A DNA stretch of 64,000 nt from Stomorhina lunata. Its lineage: Eukaryota > Arthropoda > Insecta > Diptera > Rhiniidae. A program made the translations under genes and the position numbers. The notes beneath the pieces are model-generated. The model did not search any database. It worked only from the letters and a program-made list of their open reading frames with translations, and had not been told where the DNA came from. Positions 10,837 through 21,667 of this stretch are shown piece after piece. The stretch lies in contig OW121743.1 in NCBI GenBank assembly GCA_933228675.1, positions 59,890,639 through 59,954,638 of the forward strand. The letters are read 5' to 3'. Within the stretch, counting starts at the first letter, position 1. Each line of letters begins with the position of its first letter.

Positions 10837-13800
10837 GTGAGTTTGAGTCTTGGATTCGATATAAGTTGGATCTTTACTGATATATATTTTTTTTAACTTT
10901 GAATTTATAGGCCTTTCCCAACATGTTGCGCAAAAAGAAGCGGGAAACTAAAGATTATAAAATAAAAATCTTTGTGATTTTAATGTTTTTCATGATTATA
11001 TTTTTGGTGAGTAGAAAAATTTAAGTAAAGTGTAGTTTTAGGAAGAAAGAGTAAACGATATATTGATATATAGACATTATTCAGAATCCGAAATTTTTAA
11101 AATCTATTCAAAATCTTAAAATATAAGGAAAAAGTGGAACAAATGAATATATGAAACTGATAAATTTTTTGCTTAATTCTGCTACGACGATAGTCTTCAC
11201 TTTATTGTAACATTTTTCAAAACATTATGCATATAATTCGTATTTATTCCATTTTGAAAGGTGGATATAATGTTTGATTTTTGATCCGTCTAGAATTTGG
11301 AATACATCTTATGACGAAGATGGCCTTACAAACCATTATAACGTATGTCAATGTATTGTTTATTACAATAATAAATATTTGTAATAAATTGGTATCCTAG
11401 TGCAATACACTCATGTTTCTTCTATGTATTAACAAGGCTTAATTTTTGTATTTTTGACCTTTATTTAGAGTTTTCGGTCTTGTTTGCTAAGTTTTCGAGC
11501 TTGTTTGCTAAGCTATAGGTGCTATACAGTCAGAGGAGCATATTTCCATAAACTACAACTAGACTGAGGGCGATATAATAAAGTACATTTTAGAAACGTC
11601 ATATTATAAATGTCATGGTACATTTTTTGTCATTTTGTTGTTCCTTAGTAGACCGTATGTTCCCAGCCTAGTTATAGTCTTTGCACAGCGCCTCAACCAT
11701 CTTTTTACATCAAACTCTATTGCGTAATCTTAGGTACACGTCATTCCATGAATAGTTTGCTGCTTGCAATTCCACATCAATTGACCTTTTCCACGTTCTA
11801 GCAGGTACAACAATATAAAGGAATCCGCAGCAATATTCCAAAGAAGCGCTTGTCGAGTAATGTTGATATTTGTCCTTCGCATTGTGTGACGTAACCATCC
11901 ATTTCCGCTGGCATACCTCTATAAAAGCAGGGGTTTGTCGCGTTTAGTAGATCTTCTTTCTTATGCGATTCTTGCACCATATATTATATATTTGCCGTAA
12001 GCATTTGTTTGCAAAGATTTGCAACGTATATCGATTTTCCTAGTTTCTTAACCGTCTTTAACCAAGTCCATACAGTATATGGACTTGGCATTCGAGTTCT
12101 ATTTTCGTAACTAAGTGAGACCTACTGTTACATAAACCGAGTTTTATGTAACAATGGAACGAGATAGTAGATGTCTCTCTCTAAGCAAAGACCTTGTAAT
12201 ACAACGATTTGCCATATGGTCGTTTTGAAAAGTCCCATAAAAAGAGAGTACTCTTATTCAGAAACAACTGATGGAGACGATTATTCAATGAGGGAAAACT
12301 AAGGCACACACATACGTACTCATGAAACGTATGTTTGTTTGTGCGTTTATGTGCTCTTCATTCATAGGATGGCTGCAAATCATTAATTACATGTTCAATA
12401 TCACTTTCTTGAGTATTTCGGGAAGAACTCATCCAATTTCTATTAAAATTATAAATTACCACAGCATTTTCCATTGGCGGTAAGTCGTACAATATTAACA
12501 CGCTGTCGATGTAAAAGAAATCAAATTGACTGTAGAACAAAAATCTTAAATAATGCGTCAAGCTTTCAACATATAGTGTAACTTCACAAGCCTTATCTCT
12601 CATATTTACCACCTCCTCTACATCTCTACTATACCCTTTGAAAATAACCCTATTTGGATATACAATATATACAATTGTATAGGCAATATTTGATTATACG
12701 AAATTCTCCATCAGATTCTTAATTACTAGAGAGATCTGTTTCATATTGTGACATTGTGAAGTCAATCTGGCCGAAGGCATTCTTTCCCTTATTGAGGAAT
12801 ACGAATATTCTTAAGTCTGAGACCGAGGATAGATGTTAATATACAGAGTTATGATTGTGAAAATAGTATGAGTTGGCAGTATTGAGGCTTTGCCTAGATT
12901 AGATTAGAAGGAGGATACGACCTCTTTTAATGAAGACTGAATCCTAGATTAGATTAGAAGGAGGATTGTGGATTCAAGATAACGGCAGTGAGATGATACA
13001 ACCTTTTTCAATGAAGACTGAATCCTTAATTAGATTTGGAGGAGGATCGTGGATTCAAGGTAATGGCAGTGAGATTATACGACCTCTTTCAATGAAGACT
13101 GAATCGGAAACTTATGATAAGATAGTGATTGGCTGTATTAAAGAAGCTGGAGTGTTATGAGATCTTATTTAACTTCTTTCAGTTACGATTTGATTATACT
13201 GTAGCTGCATCCATAATCAGGGTCTGATTACTGAAGTTTCAATGTTCATAGGTTGGAATCAGAAACGGTTAGTCAATTTTATCAACTGAATCCTGGTATT
13301 TTTGTAAAGGATTGGAAGATATATATCACTTTAAGACAAGTAAAATTTGTTCAATAAACATTGAGTCTAATCTCGATAAGAAAATACAGGGATTTGGTTT
13401 TAGTATGAAAAATTGGGGTTGTCTGGAATTTTTAATAAATAATGATATTGTTAAAGAGTTCAGAAAGATCCAAATTCGGAAGGAGAACATATTTAAATTT
13501 GAATCACTGACACGATTAGTAGAATGATAATGAAGACTTTTGGTGATTCCAATAGAGACTGTTTTGGATAACATAGCTGGAGCGTCATGAGATCTTCTTA
13601 AACTTTTTTCAGTTAACGAAATGATACTGTAGCTGCATCCACAATCAGAGTCTGATTACTGAAGTGACAATGTTCATAGGTTGGCATCAGGAACTGTTTA
13701 GTCAAAAATACCGACCGATCCGATGGTATTTTCTTAAAGGTACAAGTCCAAAATATGCGGCATGCGGCTGCGGACGGTCGTAGTATTGCCAGTACATAAA

Positions 13801-16800
13801 ATGTGCGTTTGTTTACAAAAATAATCATATACAAATATATTTGAGTAGGATATAATTAAATCTGGCAGCACTGAAAAAATCTGCCGCGCGGAAAAGTAGA
13901 ACAAAGTTCTACTTTTTTCATTGCCGCTTCAAATTTGACAAATCAAAAAACAGCTGATTGCCGCCCGCAGCCGCTTGCCGCGTGCATTGGCCCTCTACCT
14001 TTAGGATTAAAGGGGTAAACAGAGAAAATTTGTTTAATTAACATTGAGACTAAGATCGATTAGAAAATACAGGGATTTGGTATTAGTACATAATAGAAAA
14101 TTGTGGTTGTCGAGCACTGATACGATGTCGATTGATAACAAAGACTTTGGGCGATTCAAAGTCACTGAATTAAACCGAATAATTGGTTGGACATGTTAAG
14201 GTCTTTATTATAATCGTAACTGTGTCGCGAGCTCGATATTTGTTTATTTTTCTCAAAGACTTCAAAGAGATTCAAGTAGTGTTATAAGATGTCAAGATGG
14301 GATGATGAAACTTTGACATATCCAAATAATGGTAGTGCGATGACTCTGTTAAGCAATTTTGCCTTCTTTAATCAAAACATACACATTTGGTGCTATGATA
14401 CGAAACATTCCCCGATTTCGTTATTCACTCCAATTCAAACTGAATCTACTGCTTTTTTACCCAAGTTTGGCTTTTTTGTCAAAGGCTATTGAGGGACCAC
14501 AGGTTATGGAGAAATTGACAACTATTGCATTCCCCAATTCCGTCATCTAATGCTAACTGGATCTGTTGCTTTGTTACCCAAGCTTGGCTACTTTGCCAAA
14601 GCCTTTTAAGAGATCCAAGGTTAAGTTGGGATTGACAACTAAGACCTTAGGAAATGAGGAAGTGCAGTAATACAACTAATATATTCCTCAATTCCATCAT
14701 CCAATCCAAACTTGCGCTGTTTCTTTGCTACCCAAGTTTAGCTTCATTTTGAGATAAATGTTAAAGATTCAAGGTAACGGATGGGTTAACAACAAAGACC
14801 TTATGAAATAAAAAAGTGCATTACATAAATGATGTAGTGTTAGCTTTTCTGGATCCGAAGTTATTGGTAATTAAATGGTTAATGACTTTGGAATTTGTAT
14901 GCTTAAAGCGGTGTATTTCGAAAATAATTTCTTTCGAATCGAAATTCGCAGTAACCACCAAGATAATGAGGTTTGATGAGCCATTTCGGAACTGTAGGAA
15001 TTGTTAAGACCAAAAATGAATTGGATGTTTTGAGAATCCCTTAACTTTTACTAGCTTACAACTCTTTGCAATCAATAATATTCCTTCCTTTTCCTTCCAT
15101 TTCCAGATCGGTTTCGCCTATGTGGGCTATCAACGCAAAATCTTGGCCTTCTCCTATTTCGACAAAATTAAATTCAACTCCAAAGATCGTATCTTAAGGA
15201 TACTCAATCATGATGAAGAAGAGGTTATATCGGGACAACTGGGTAAAATGTTGGATATGGATGCTCAGCCATTTCACTGCCTAGAAGATAATCGTAAAGC
15301 GGATGGCAGTGTTTGTTTGGAATGGCATGGTATTGCCCGACTCTATATGAATTTTCAAGATATGGATGTATTTCGTTGCTATACCCTAAAATGGCAGGCC
15401 TTAAATGAGGTATCCTCCCCCACCGACTGTTATGAGTTGAAGCGCAACAATGGCCTCTGGTTTGGTGGTGGCATAACGCGTAATATGAATTGGTCTTTAA
15501 GTGAAAATGATTTCGAATTTGCTCCTTTTACGAGCGGCGATATAAAGGTACATCAGTTTGGTAATGGCATAAAGAGATATTTTATTAACTCTATTGGAGT
15601 GGCCATACAAGTGAGTGAAAAGACCCCCTTGCATATAGCAATAAATAGGACCACAAATGAATTTTGTCTGAGGGCCAAAAATGATGATTATACGTTTGTG
15701 AACAAGTTAACGGAATTGCCGGAGTTGAGCTATAAAATTTGCACTACCGAGGATATGAAGTCCCTGCACATGCTGATGACCCAACAAAGTTTGTGGGATG
15801 GTCTAAAGGAAGCCGATATGAAGATCTTGCATTCGCTAATTGAAGAGCCCGTATGGCAAATACCCTATCAAACTTCAGTGGGTTCCTTTAACGAAACCTC
15901 CATTTATAACTACTCGGAAGATGTTATAGGCATGGGTTTTATGCGTTTGGGTCATATATTGATCAATGAATTCTGGCAGGAATTTATTGGAGATTTTACA
16001 GTGGATCCCATTAGATTTCCAACTTTAAAGGATACCATAGATGTTTTGCATCGTAGGGGTTTCAAAATTGTTTTCACTATTCAACCCTTTATAAGCACGG
16101 ACAGTGATAACTTCAAGGAAGCGGTACGCAAGAAGTTGTTGATTTACGAGCGTCACTCGGAAAGAAGTATACCGGCCTTAACACGCTACAAGAGTTGCTC
16201 GAGTGCCGGAGTTTTGGATATTACCAATAATGCTACCGTGGTCTGGCTAAAGGAGAAGTTACAGAAATTGAAGCAAGAATTTAAGGTTGATAGTTTTTAT
16301 TTGGATTTGGGTACCGGCTTTAATCTGCCTCACTACTATCAGTGTCGTCAAACACTGGATAACCCCGATATGTATGCTAGGATATTTACCGAAAGCTTGG
16401 AATCTATAGGCTTTATAGGAGTCTCAACCGCGAGTACTGTACCAAAGCCCCCAGCTTTTCTAAGCTCACCGCCTATTAACTCTTCCTGGGCTGGTTTAAA
16501 CGAAGTAATGTCTACTGTCTTGAACTATGGAGTCATAGGTTATCCTTTTGTTTTACCCGGAGCTATAGGAGGAGATTATGGTTTAAATAAAACCCTAAAC
16601 AAAATGTTATCCTATTATTCCTTGGGTCAGCCTGCTTTACCCGAACAGGAATTGTATATACGTTGGCTGCAGCTAATGACCTTTATGCCATCCATGCAAT
16701 TTAATCATTTGCCCTCGGAATATAAAAGTGATTATATTACAGAGGTGGCCAAGGAATTGACCACCATAAGGCAGAAATATGTTAATCCTTTGCTGCTGAA

Positions 16801-17166
16801 ATATCTCAGTGAGTCCATGAATGAGGGCTTACCTTTAGTGCGTCCTTTATGGATGCTGGATCCTCATGATCCTGCGTGTTTAAGTATATACGATGAATTC
16901 TCAGTGGGTGAGGAGATGATAGTGGCTCCCATTCTGGAGCAAGACAGTGAGGAAAGGGAGGGTAAGTTTATTCTTTTAGAAATTTCCAAATAATTAAGAC
17001 TTAAGACTTATTATTTTTTATATTTTCAGTTTATCTCCCTCAGGGCGTTTGGAAGGATGGCATTGATGGCTCCTTGCGCAAAGGCAGTCGCTGGATTCAT
17101 AACTATAAAGTGGCCAAAGACAAAATAGCCTATTTTATTAAACTACCCGATAACACTAGATTTTAG
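10668..17166 (+). CDS. GH31 family glycosidase, MYORG/KIAA1161-like type II membrane protein (5' partial)
   Basis: Four visible exons: 10668-10836, 10911-11006, 15107-16961 and 17030-17166 (TAG stop). They splice in frame to 751 residues; the initiator exon is not found. Domain order: a basic cytosolic N-terminus (RTRRRASIAPL, then RKKKRETKDYKIK), one membrane segment (IFVILMFFMIIFL running into IGFAYVG across the 11006/15107 junction), then a lumenal or extracellular GH31 barrel. GH31 features are the nucleophile region SFYLDLGTGFNLP (Asp codon 16304-16306, aligning with DAGE in MYORG) and GVIGYPFVLPGAIGGD. Human MYORG (714 aa) is an ER glycosidase; that role here is family knowledge. The usual D-x-D-S-x-W acid/base region reads PINSSW, so catalysis is doubtful. 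Other GH31 clades are possible, but the membrane anchor favours MYORG-like. Confidence 0.9.
10911..11006 (+). CDS. GH31 gene, membrane-anchor exon
   Basis: A 96-nt exon between TTTATAG and the donor GTGAGT (11007), phase 0 on both sides. It encodes AFPNMLRKKKRETKDY and then the hydrophobic IKIFVILMFFMIIFL. The positive cluster before the hydrophobic run predicts a type II (N-in) topology. Confidence 0.85.
11690..12045 (-). pseudogene. Frameshifted C-terminal fragment of a LINE reverse transcriptase ORF
   Basis: Read on the minus strand in two or more frames: FANKCLRQIYNIW, then HTMRRTNINITRQALLWN, then WKRSIDVELQAANYSWNDV. This order is characteristic of the region after the RT domain in dipteran non-LTR elements (NKCLR-IF-IWWP, HTLR...ITRQALxWNP, RRS-E-ELQ...WNDV). 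Stops and at least one frameshift between ALLWN and WKRS show it is dead. The element is antisense within the GH31 intron. Confidence 0.7.
12890..13110. repeat. Short direct repeats in the GH31 intron
   Basis: A segment built on TAGATTAGAAGGAGGAT, then CAAGRTAAYGGCAGTGAGAT, then TCAATGAAGACTGAATC occurs about three times. It is a local tandem duplication. A 64-codon frame across it is a by-product. Confidence 0.6.
13146..14165. repeat. Diverged ~430-bp direct duplication in the GH31 intron
   Basis: Copy 1 (about 13146-13575) has TACTGTAGCTGCATCCA, TGATTACTGAAGT, CAATGTTCATAGGTTGG and then AAATACAGGGATTTGGT. The same landmarks recur from 13576 and continue at about 14018-14165. The second copy is interrupted by the MITE at about 13737-14001, so the MITE inserted after the duplication. 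Confidence 0.7.
13737..14001. mobile_element. MITE with GC-rich terminal inverted repeats
   Basis: The left end reads TAAAGGTACAAG, then GCGGCATGCGGCTGCGGAC. The right end, reverse-complemented, reads TAAAGGTAGAGG, then GCGGCAAGCGGCTGCGGGC. The inner part carries CAGCTGATTGCCGC and a small inverted repeat AAAGTAGAACAAAGTTCTACTTT. There is no coding capacity. It stands out by GC content and interrupts copy 2 of the intronic duplication. The superfamily was not assigned and the exact ends are approximate. Confidence 0.7.
15107..16961 (+). CDS. GH31 gene, main catalytic exon
   Basis: A long exon after TTTCCAG, encoding from IGFAYVGYQRKILAF to the split Val codon. It contains the N-terminal beta-sandwich part, the barrel start around EPVWQIPYQTSVG, the nucleophile motif FYLDLGTGFNLP (16295-16330), the PINSSWAGLNEV segment (16472-16507) and VGEEMIVAPIL near the C-terminal domain. 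The donor is GTAAGT at 16962; the open frame past it (to 16993) is intronic. Confidence 0.92.
17030..17166 (+). CDS. GH31 gene, terminal exon
   Basis: Starts after TTTTCAG at 17029 and completes the split codon to Val. It encodes YLPQGVWKDGIDGSL, typical of the GH31 C-terminal strand 'VYLP.G.W.D', and stops TAG at 17164-17166 after LPDNTRF. Confidence 0.9.
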
Positions 17167-17181
17167 TAATTGTGATACACA

Positions 17182-17187
17182 AATAAA
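17182..17187 (+). terminator. Polyadenylation signal of the GH31 gene
   Basis: AATAAA lies 15 nt after the GH31 stop codon, followed by AT-rich sequence. It is the closest candidate poly(A) signal. Confidence 0.6.
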
Positions 17188-18623
17188 ACAAAATTTTAAT
17201 TTTAGTTTTTAATTTAAGATTTTAACGTCTTTTAAAAGACGACCTGTATTATTAAATATTAATTTATAGAATAAATTGTTAATAAGTAGTTAAAAATTGA
17301 CTTGTAAAATAAAACTAATTATGAGAAAAATTTTGAAAGTAATAAAAAATCGTCATTGATGTAAAGTCCAATACATATTTATGAAGAATCAACTGAAATT
17401 AGGACCAATAATTGTAATTTTCGCGAAATTCGACGATTCCAAACCACAGGTACGGTGAAATGGTCCAAGATATCGACCAAAACTTTTTTGAGTTTTATTA
17501 TTCCATTTGTCTGTTTTGACAAACTGCACGGTGGTAAAAAGCGGCCAAAAATGATTTTTCTTAATTTTATAATTTTGATTAAATTTTGATGGTAGTTTAT
17601 AGCCAACACTCTAAAGTATCCAATTTAACTTTATCTTTGACTATCGATAACTGATTCGTTTTTTATACTAGCTCAAAGTCTATACTTTTTTGCCTACAAT
17701 TTTAAAATTAAAAAATTTGATTTTTATATACTTTTGAATAAAAGCAGATATATTTTTTCCACTAAAGTTTTTGTTCTAAATTTTTATACACTTTTTAAAT
17801 ATTGTTATTAGTGAATCATTTTGTGCAGTTTTTAGAAATTTCTGTGGTTTAGATTTTTCGAAGTGAATTGAAGTGAATTTGAGATAGTTAAATAACTAGT
17901 GAAAATCATAAAAATCAAAATTTTGAAAGGCCATATCTAAGAAAAAGGAGCTAAAAGAGGTTGCACATAAATTGGATCTTCTACTATTAAGTACTAGTAG
18001 TATAAATTTCGAATTTCAGCCGCATTCTCTTGCCGGCCTATTTACCAGAATCATTTTACTAACTTCATCTTTTTACATATTTTAAACATTTTTAATTACA
18101 CCAGGGTGCAATTTTGTAAGAAAAAGGTCCATAAAATACTTGAATGTAATCTAAAGCAGTATTTATTAAAAGATTAGATTAAAATTTACTTTAGTTATCA
18201 CCAAAAAACCAATTTAGGATAACAAATTATATAATGAGTTCAAATAAGTATAAATGACCTGTATAATGAAAATTTGGGCGTGGCGTTGAATGTTTCAGCC
18301 CACTTTGTTAGCCAACACGTTCTTGAGTTAAATTTTTACAATAATATTGAGAAAAATGGAACTATACTTTGTTTTTAAGGAAATTCTGTAAACAATACAT
18401 ATACACAGGTGGTGGCCACATTACAATGAACAAATAAAAAATACAGAAAGAACATGAAAATCACAGTCTTGAACAGTTTTTCATAAATTTTCAACATTTT
18501 ATTGAAATATTGAGCATTTTTTATGTTTTTTGATATAATAATAAATCTTGACTAATGCACACATTTTTTCAGAAATTTAAATATATCTCTCAAACTACTC
18601 ATTCAAATTTTACAAATTATATA

Positions 18624-19170
18624 ATGGGTGTTTTTTTTAGAGGTATAGAACTTCGAATTGAAATAAAACACAAGAAAATCGTTTTAATGTCCATCAATTT
18701 GGCTTTATTGGAAGGATAATTTTATGCCATTAATGTTTAAATATGATTTCGGGCATGTGGCCGCCGCGGCTGGCTCGAATAAAGCCAATTCTACAGGTCC
18801 AATTTTCAACTACTTTTTCGAGCATATGGAGCCGTATGTTGGCAATAACGCCACGAATGTTGGCTTCCAAGTCCCCTAACGTTTCTGGTTTGTTGGCGTA
18901 GACGAGCGACTTCACATATCCCCAAAGAAAATAATCCAGTGGTGTCAAATCGCACGATCTTGGTGGCCAATTGACAGGTCCATTCCGCGAAATTATGCGC
19001 TCATCGAATGTTTCCTTCAATAAATCAATTGTGACGTGCGCTGTGTGGCATGTAGCGCCGTCTTGTTGGAACCACAACTCATCCACATTCATGCCATCCA
19101 ATTGGGGAACAAAATTGTCGGTTATCATGGCTCTATACCGGTCTCCATTTATGGTAACTGACTCTTATTA
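18624..19170 (-). mobile_element. Mariner-like element relic, 5'-truncated
   Basis: It encloses the transposase fragment at 18730-19128. The 3' terminus reads TGGGTGTTTTTTTTAGAGG beside a TA dinucleotide (18622-18623), as expected for a Tc1/mariner end. The coding sequence upstream runs into a stop near 19160, and no matching 5' inverted repeat was seen. The element is therefore incomplete. Confidence 0.7.
18730..19128 (-). pseudogene. Tc1/mariner transposase C-terminal fragment, DD41D type
   Basis: 132 codons of a DDE/D integrase-fold transposase that would cut and paste its own DNA. LWFQQDGATCHTA carries the second catalytic Asp and CDLTPLDYFLWG the third. 41 residues lie between them, matching the DD41D (rosa-like) group of the IS630-Tc1-mariner superfamily. 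The first Asp and the N-terminal DNA-binding domain are missing; the frame extends only to ESVTINGDRYRAM upstream before a stop. It is inactive by truncation. Confidence 0.85.
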
Positions 19171-19379
19171 AACACATTTCATTAATGTATCTTATATGTC
19201 CCCTTTTATTTGGTCAACCACTTTTAATTTTACCATATAATTTATACAATATAAAGAAAGGACCATAATATGTCAGCTTAGTAAATTTCAGTCAAAAATA
19301 TGAACAAATAAACAAGTTATTGATTTTTGGCCATATTTTACCACCGTGCACTGGTGAGCAAATTCTAAATTTGTAATAT

Positions 19380-19910
19380 TTGTTGAAAAAAAATTTTCAA
19401 AAAATTAAAAAAAAATATTTTTGAAACCGACCTGAGAAAAATGTATCATTTTCCAAATTGAAAAACCTAAGTAAATTCTTTTAAATTTTAACAAAACTAA
19501 ATTATTTAATTTACGGCGATGGAATGATAAATCATGTCTAACTTTAGAATTTCTTCATTTACAAAAAAAAAAAAAAAATGTTAGGCGCGTTTTCATGGAC
19601 ATGCATTTTCGGGGGAAAATGGAATGACTCCAAAACTACTTCATGCATTTTTGTTTTTGACTATTCGAAATAAAGGTTTGTTAGTTTTCTTTTTCTTGTA
19701 AAAATTGTTTATTTTTGGTTGAAATTTTTCAAAAATAATAAAAAATAACCCATTTTTCCCCATACAAATGGGCTCTTAAACTTTAGACCCGATGAGTGCC
19801 CTTAGAACGTTGTCCGATTTGGCTCAAATTTTCGAACAAAACTTTTAGATCTAGCGTCATAAAATTCCGTTGAAAAACATTTGAACTTAAAGAAAGCAAT
19901 TTTTCCTGTC
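19380..19910. repeat. Solo diverged arm of the foldback family
   Basis: In reverse complement this region shares ordered landmarks with the left foldback arm at 2982-3515: GGGGAAAAATGGG, then TTTCAACCAA, GTAGTTTT, AAAACGC, AGACATG/AGACATT, ACTTAG and GGTTTCAAAA near the end. It is more diverged and lacks a second arm. It lies just beyond the right end of the TIR element. Confidence 0.5.
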
Positions 19911-20179
19911 ACCCTAATGGTTATACATAGCTTTAATATAAAAATTTTGAAATTTGACACACTATAACCGTCTTTTTCATTACATTTTTAAGCATGATTT
20001 GGAATATTAAAGCTTTTAGCGAAGACGCACTTAAAAAGCTTTGTTTACTAAACTAAGAGAGGTATAGCTTTTAATTTTCAGTTGTTTCCAAGTATAGCCA
20101 ATAACACCAGTTCACAAAATTCAAATTTTTGCATTACATTTGATGACAACTATATATAAGAGTATAACATATTTCACCA

Positions 20180-20790
20180 TCATTGAGGGAATGGGTATAT
20201 TAGGTTTATGCTGATGTTTGTAACTTATAGAAATATTGATGGATTCCAGCTCTTAGTATACCGAACGATTCAGATTCACTTTCTAAGTCGAGCTTATCTA
20301 ACGATATCTGTCCAGCTGGCTTGATACCTATGTTAGATAGTATTCGACGTACAGGTAGTAACTTTCAAGATAATTTAATAAATTTATTTTTATTTTAGTC
20401 CGATAATGATCCCTATATTTTTTGGACAAAATCATTTTATTATTTCGGTTATCTTCCAGGAATAGTGCTTATGTAAAACATTTCTATACTAAATTTTATC
20501 GTCATTACTGTTATACTTTGTCAATTATTATAGTGGAGCTATTATCAAATGTAAACTGATTTCGCCCAATTTCAGTGCCAAAATTTTTTCAGAAATAAAG
20601 AATATTTTTGCCAAGTTTCAGTGACCTAACTCCTTTCGTTAAGGCCCTATCAACAGACAGACAGACATCACTCTATCGTCTTAGATTTTCTAAGGATTCA
20701 GAATATATCTCTTTTGGTTTTTAAAGCAATTTTAAGGTAGTTACAGACGGAATGACAATCTCAAAATTAAGGGTATAATACAGAGTTTAA
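20180..20790. repeat. Interspersed dipteran repeat, family not assigned
   Basis: Starts GGGTATATTAGG and ends AAGGGTATAATA, with a CAGACAGACAGAC tract near 20656 and ACGGAATGACAATC near its end. These short cues recur in non-coding dipteran repeats. There is no coding capacity. The assignment is impressionistic. Confidence 0.35.
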
Positions 20791-20984
20791 GTTGAATGTA
20801 ATTTTGGCTGTAGACTTGTGTAATAATAGTATAAAATTCACAGCATATCTTTAGGCTGACTATATTATAAGTTATAGCTTAAAAGCTTTTTTTCCTATTT
20901 TTTTATAACTTCATTCAATTAATCTAGTTTTAATCAGTGTTACCATGTTGCATAAACAACATTGTAACACTGGGGTTCTAAAAT

Positions 20985-21165
20985 AGTTATTGATAGGAAA
21001 ATTTTCAAAAACTTCTTATTTTTATAAGAAAGTTTTAACAAATCTTCTATTATTTGTGGGAAATTTTGTAAAACGTACGTTTTTTTTTATTGGAATTTTT
21101 CAAAATTTTCTTATTTAAACATTTTCCCTTTTATAGAAAATTTTTCCAAAACTTCTTAGTTCTAA
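20985..21165. repeat. Degenerate copy of the 29-bp satellite
   Basis: Several decayed units resembling the 5.2-10.3 kb satellite, such as TAGGAAAATTTTCAAAAAC followed by TATTTTTATAAG. Confidence 0.4.
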
Positions 21166-21169
21166 GAAA

Positions 21170-21667
21170 AAATCTCCATAACTTGGTGAAAAATTTTAAG
21201 AAATATAAAATCGTTGATATTTTCTTTACTAGGCCCATAATTTAGAAAATCAGCTTATTCTGACTAAAAGTCGAGTTTTTGGTGAAAAATCTTACAAAAC
21301 ATGAAATCATCGATATTTTCTTAACTTCAATGAAAAATATAAAGAAATATGAAATCGTTGATATTTACTTAACTAGGCCTTAAATTAGAAAACTAAGCTT
21401 CATTAGGCATCACATCTTATTCTGAGTGAATATGGATTTTTTGTTTGAGAAATTCTAAAAAATATAAAATCATTGATATTTCCTTAACTACAAGGCCTTA
21501 AATTGATAAATATAGTTTTATTTTCAATCACATCTAAATCTGAATATAACTCCAAAGAGAAAAAACTCAAGAAATATCTTATCGTTGATATTTCCTTAAC
21601 TAAGCTAAATTTTAGAAAATAAGCTTCATATGGGATATTTTGTAAAAAAAAATCTACAATAATATAA
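21170..21667. repeat. About 110-bp tandem repeat, left part
   Basis: Units carry AAATCGTTGATATTTCCTTA, TAGGCCTTAAATT and CTTATTCTGA at roughly 100-115-bp spacing (about 21212, 21308, 21357, 21470, 21583). The array stops at 21667 and resumes at 23801, so the intervening element inserted into it. Confidence 0.6.

Larger units (their letters stand above)
11007..15106 (+). other. Large GH31 intron (4.1 kb) without satellite
   Basis: Bounded by GTGAGT at 11007 and TTCCAG at 15101-15106. It contains a LINE relic (11690-12045), short duplications (12890-13110), a ~430-bp direct duplication (13146-14165) and a MITE (about 13737-14001). 12050-12890 and 14170-15100 show no supported gene. Unlike the long introns of the ADAMTS gene, it has no GTTATCGATAAC satellite. 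Confidence 0.7.
17525..19350. mobile_element. TIR-bounded DNA transposon-like element, about 1.8 kb
   Basis: The left end TGCACGGTGGTAAAA (17525) and right end TTTTACCACCGTGCA (to 19350) are perfect inverted repeats. Pairing continues as GGCCAAAAAT in both arms after a 3-bp mismatch, giving ~30-bp TIRs. The interior is AT-rich with no intact transposase of its own, but it carries the mariner relic at 18624-19170, probably a nested insertion. No target-site duplication was obvious. Confidence 0.65.

Noticed and set aside
12358..12612. 84-codon minus-strand frame in the GH31 intron
   Set aside because: Starts and ends inside the intron, has no recognised motif, and no splice-supported context.
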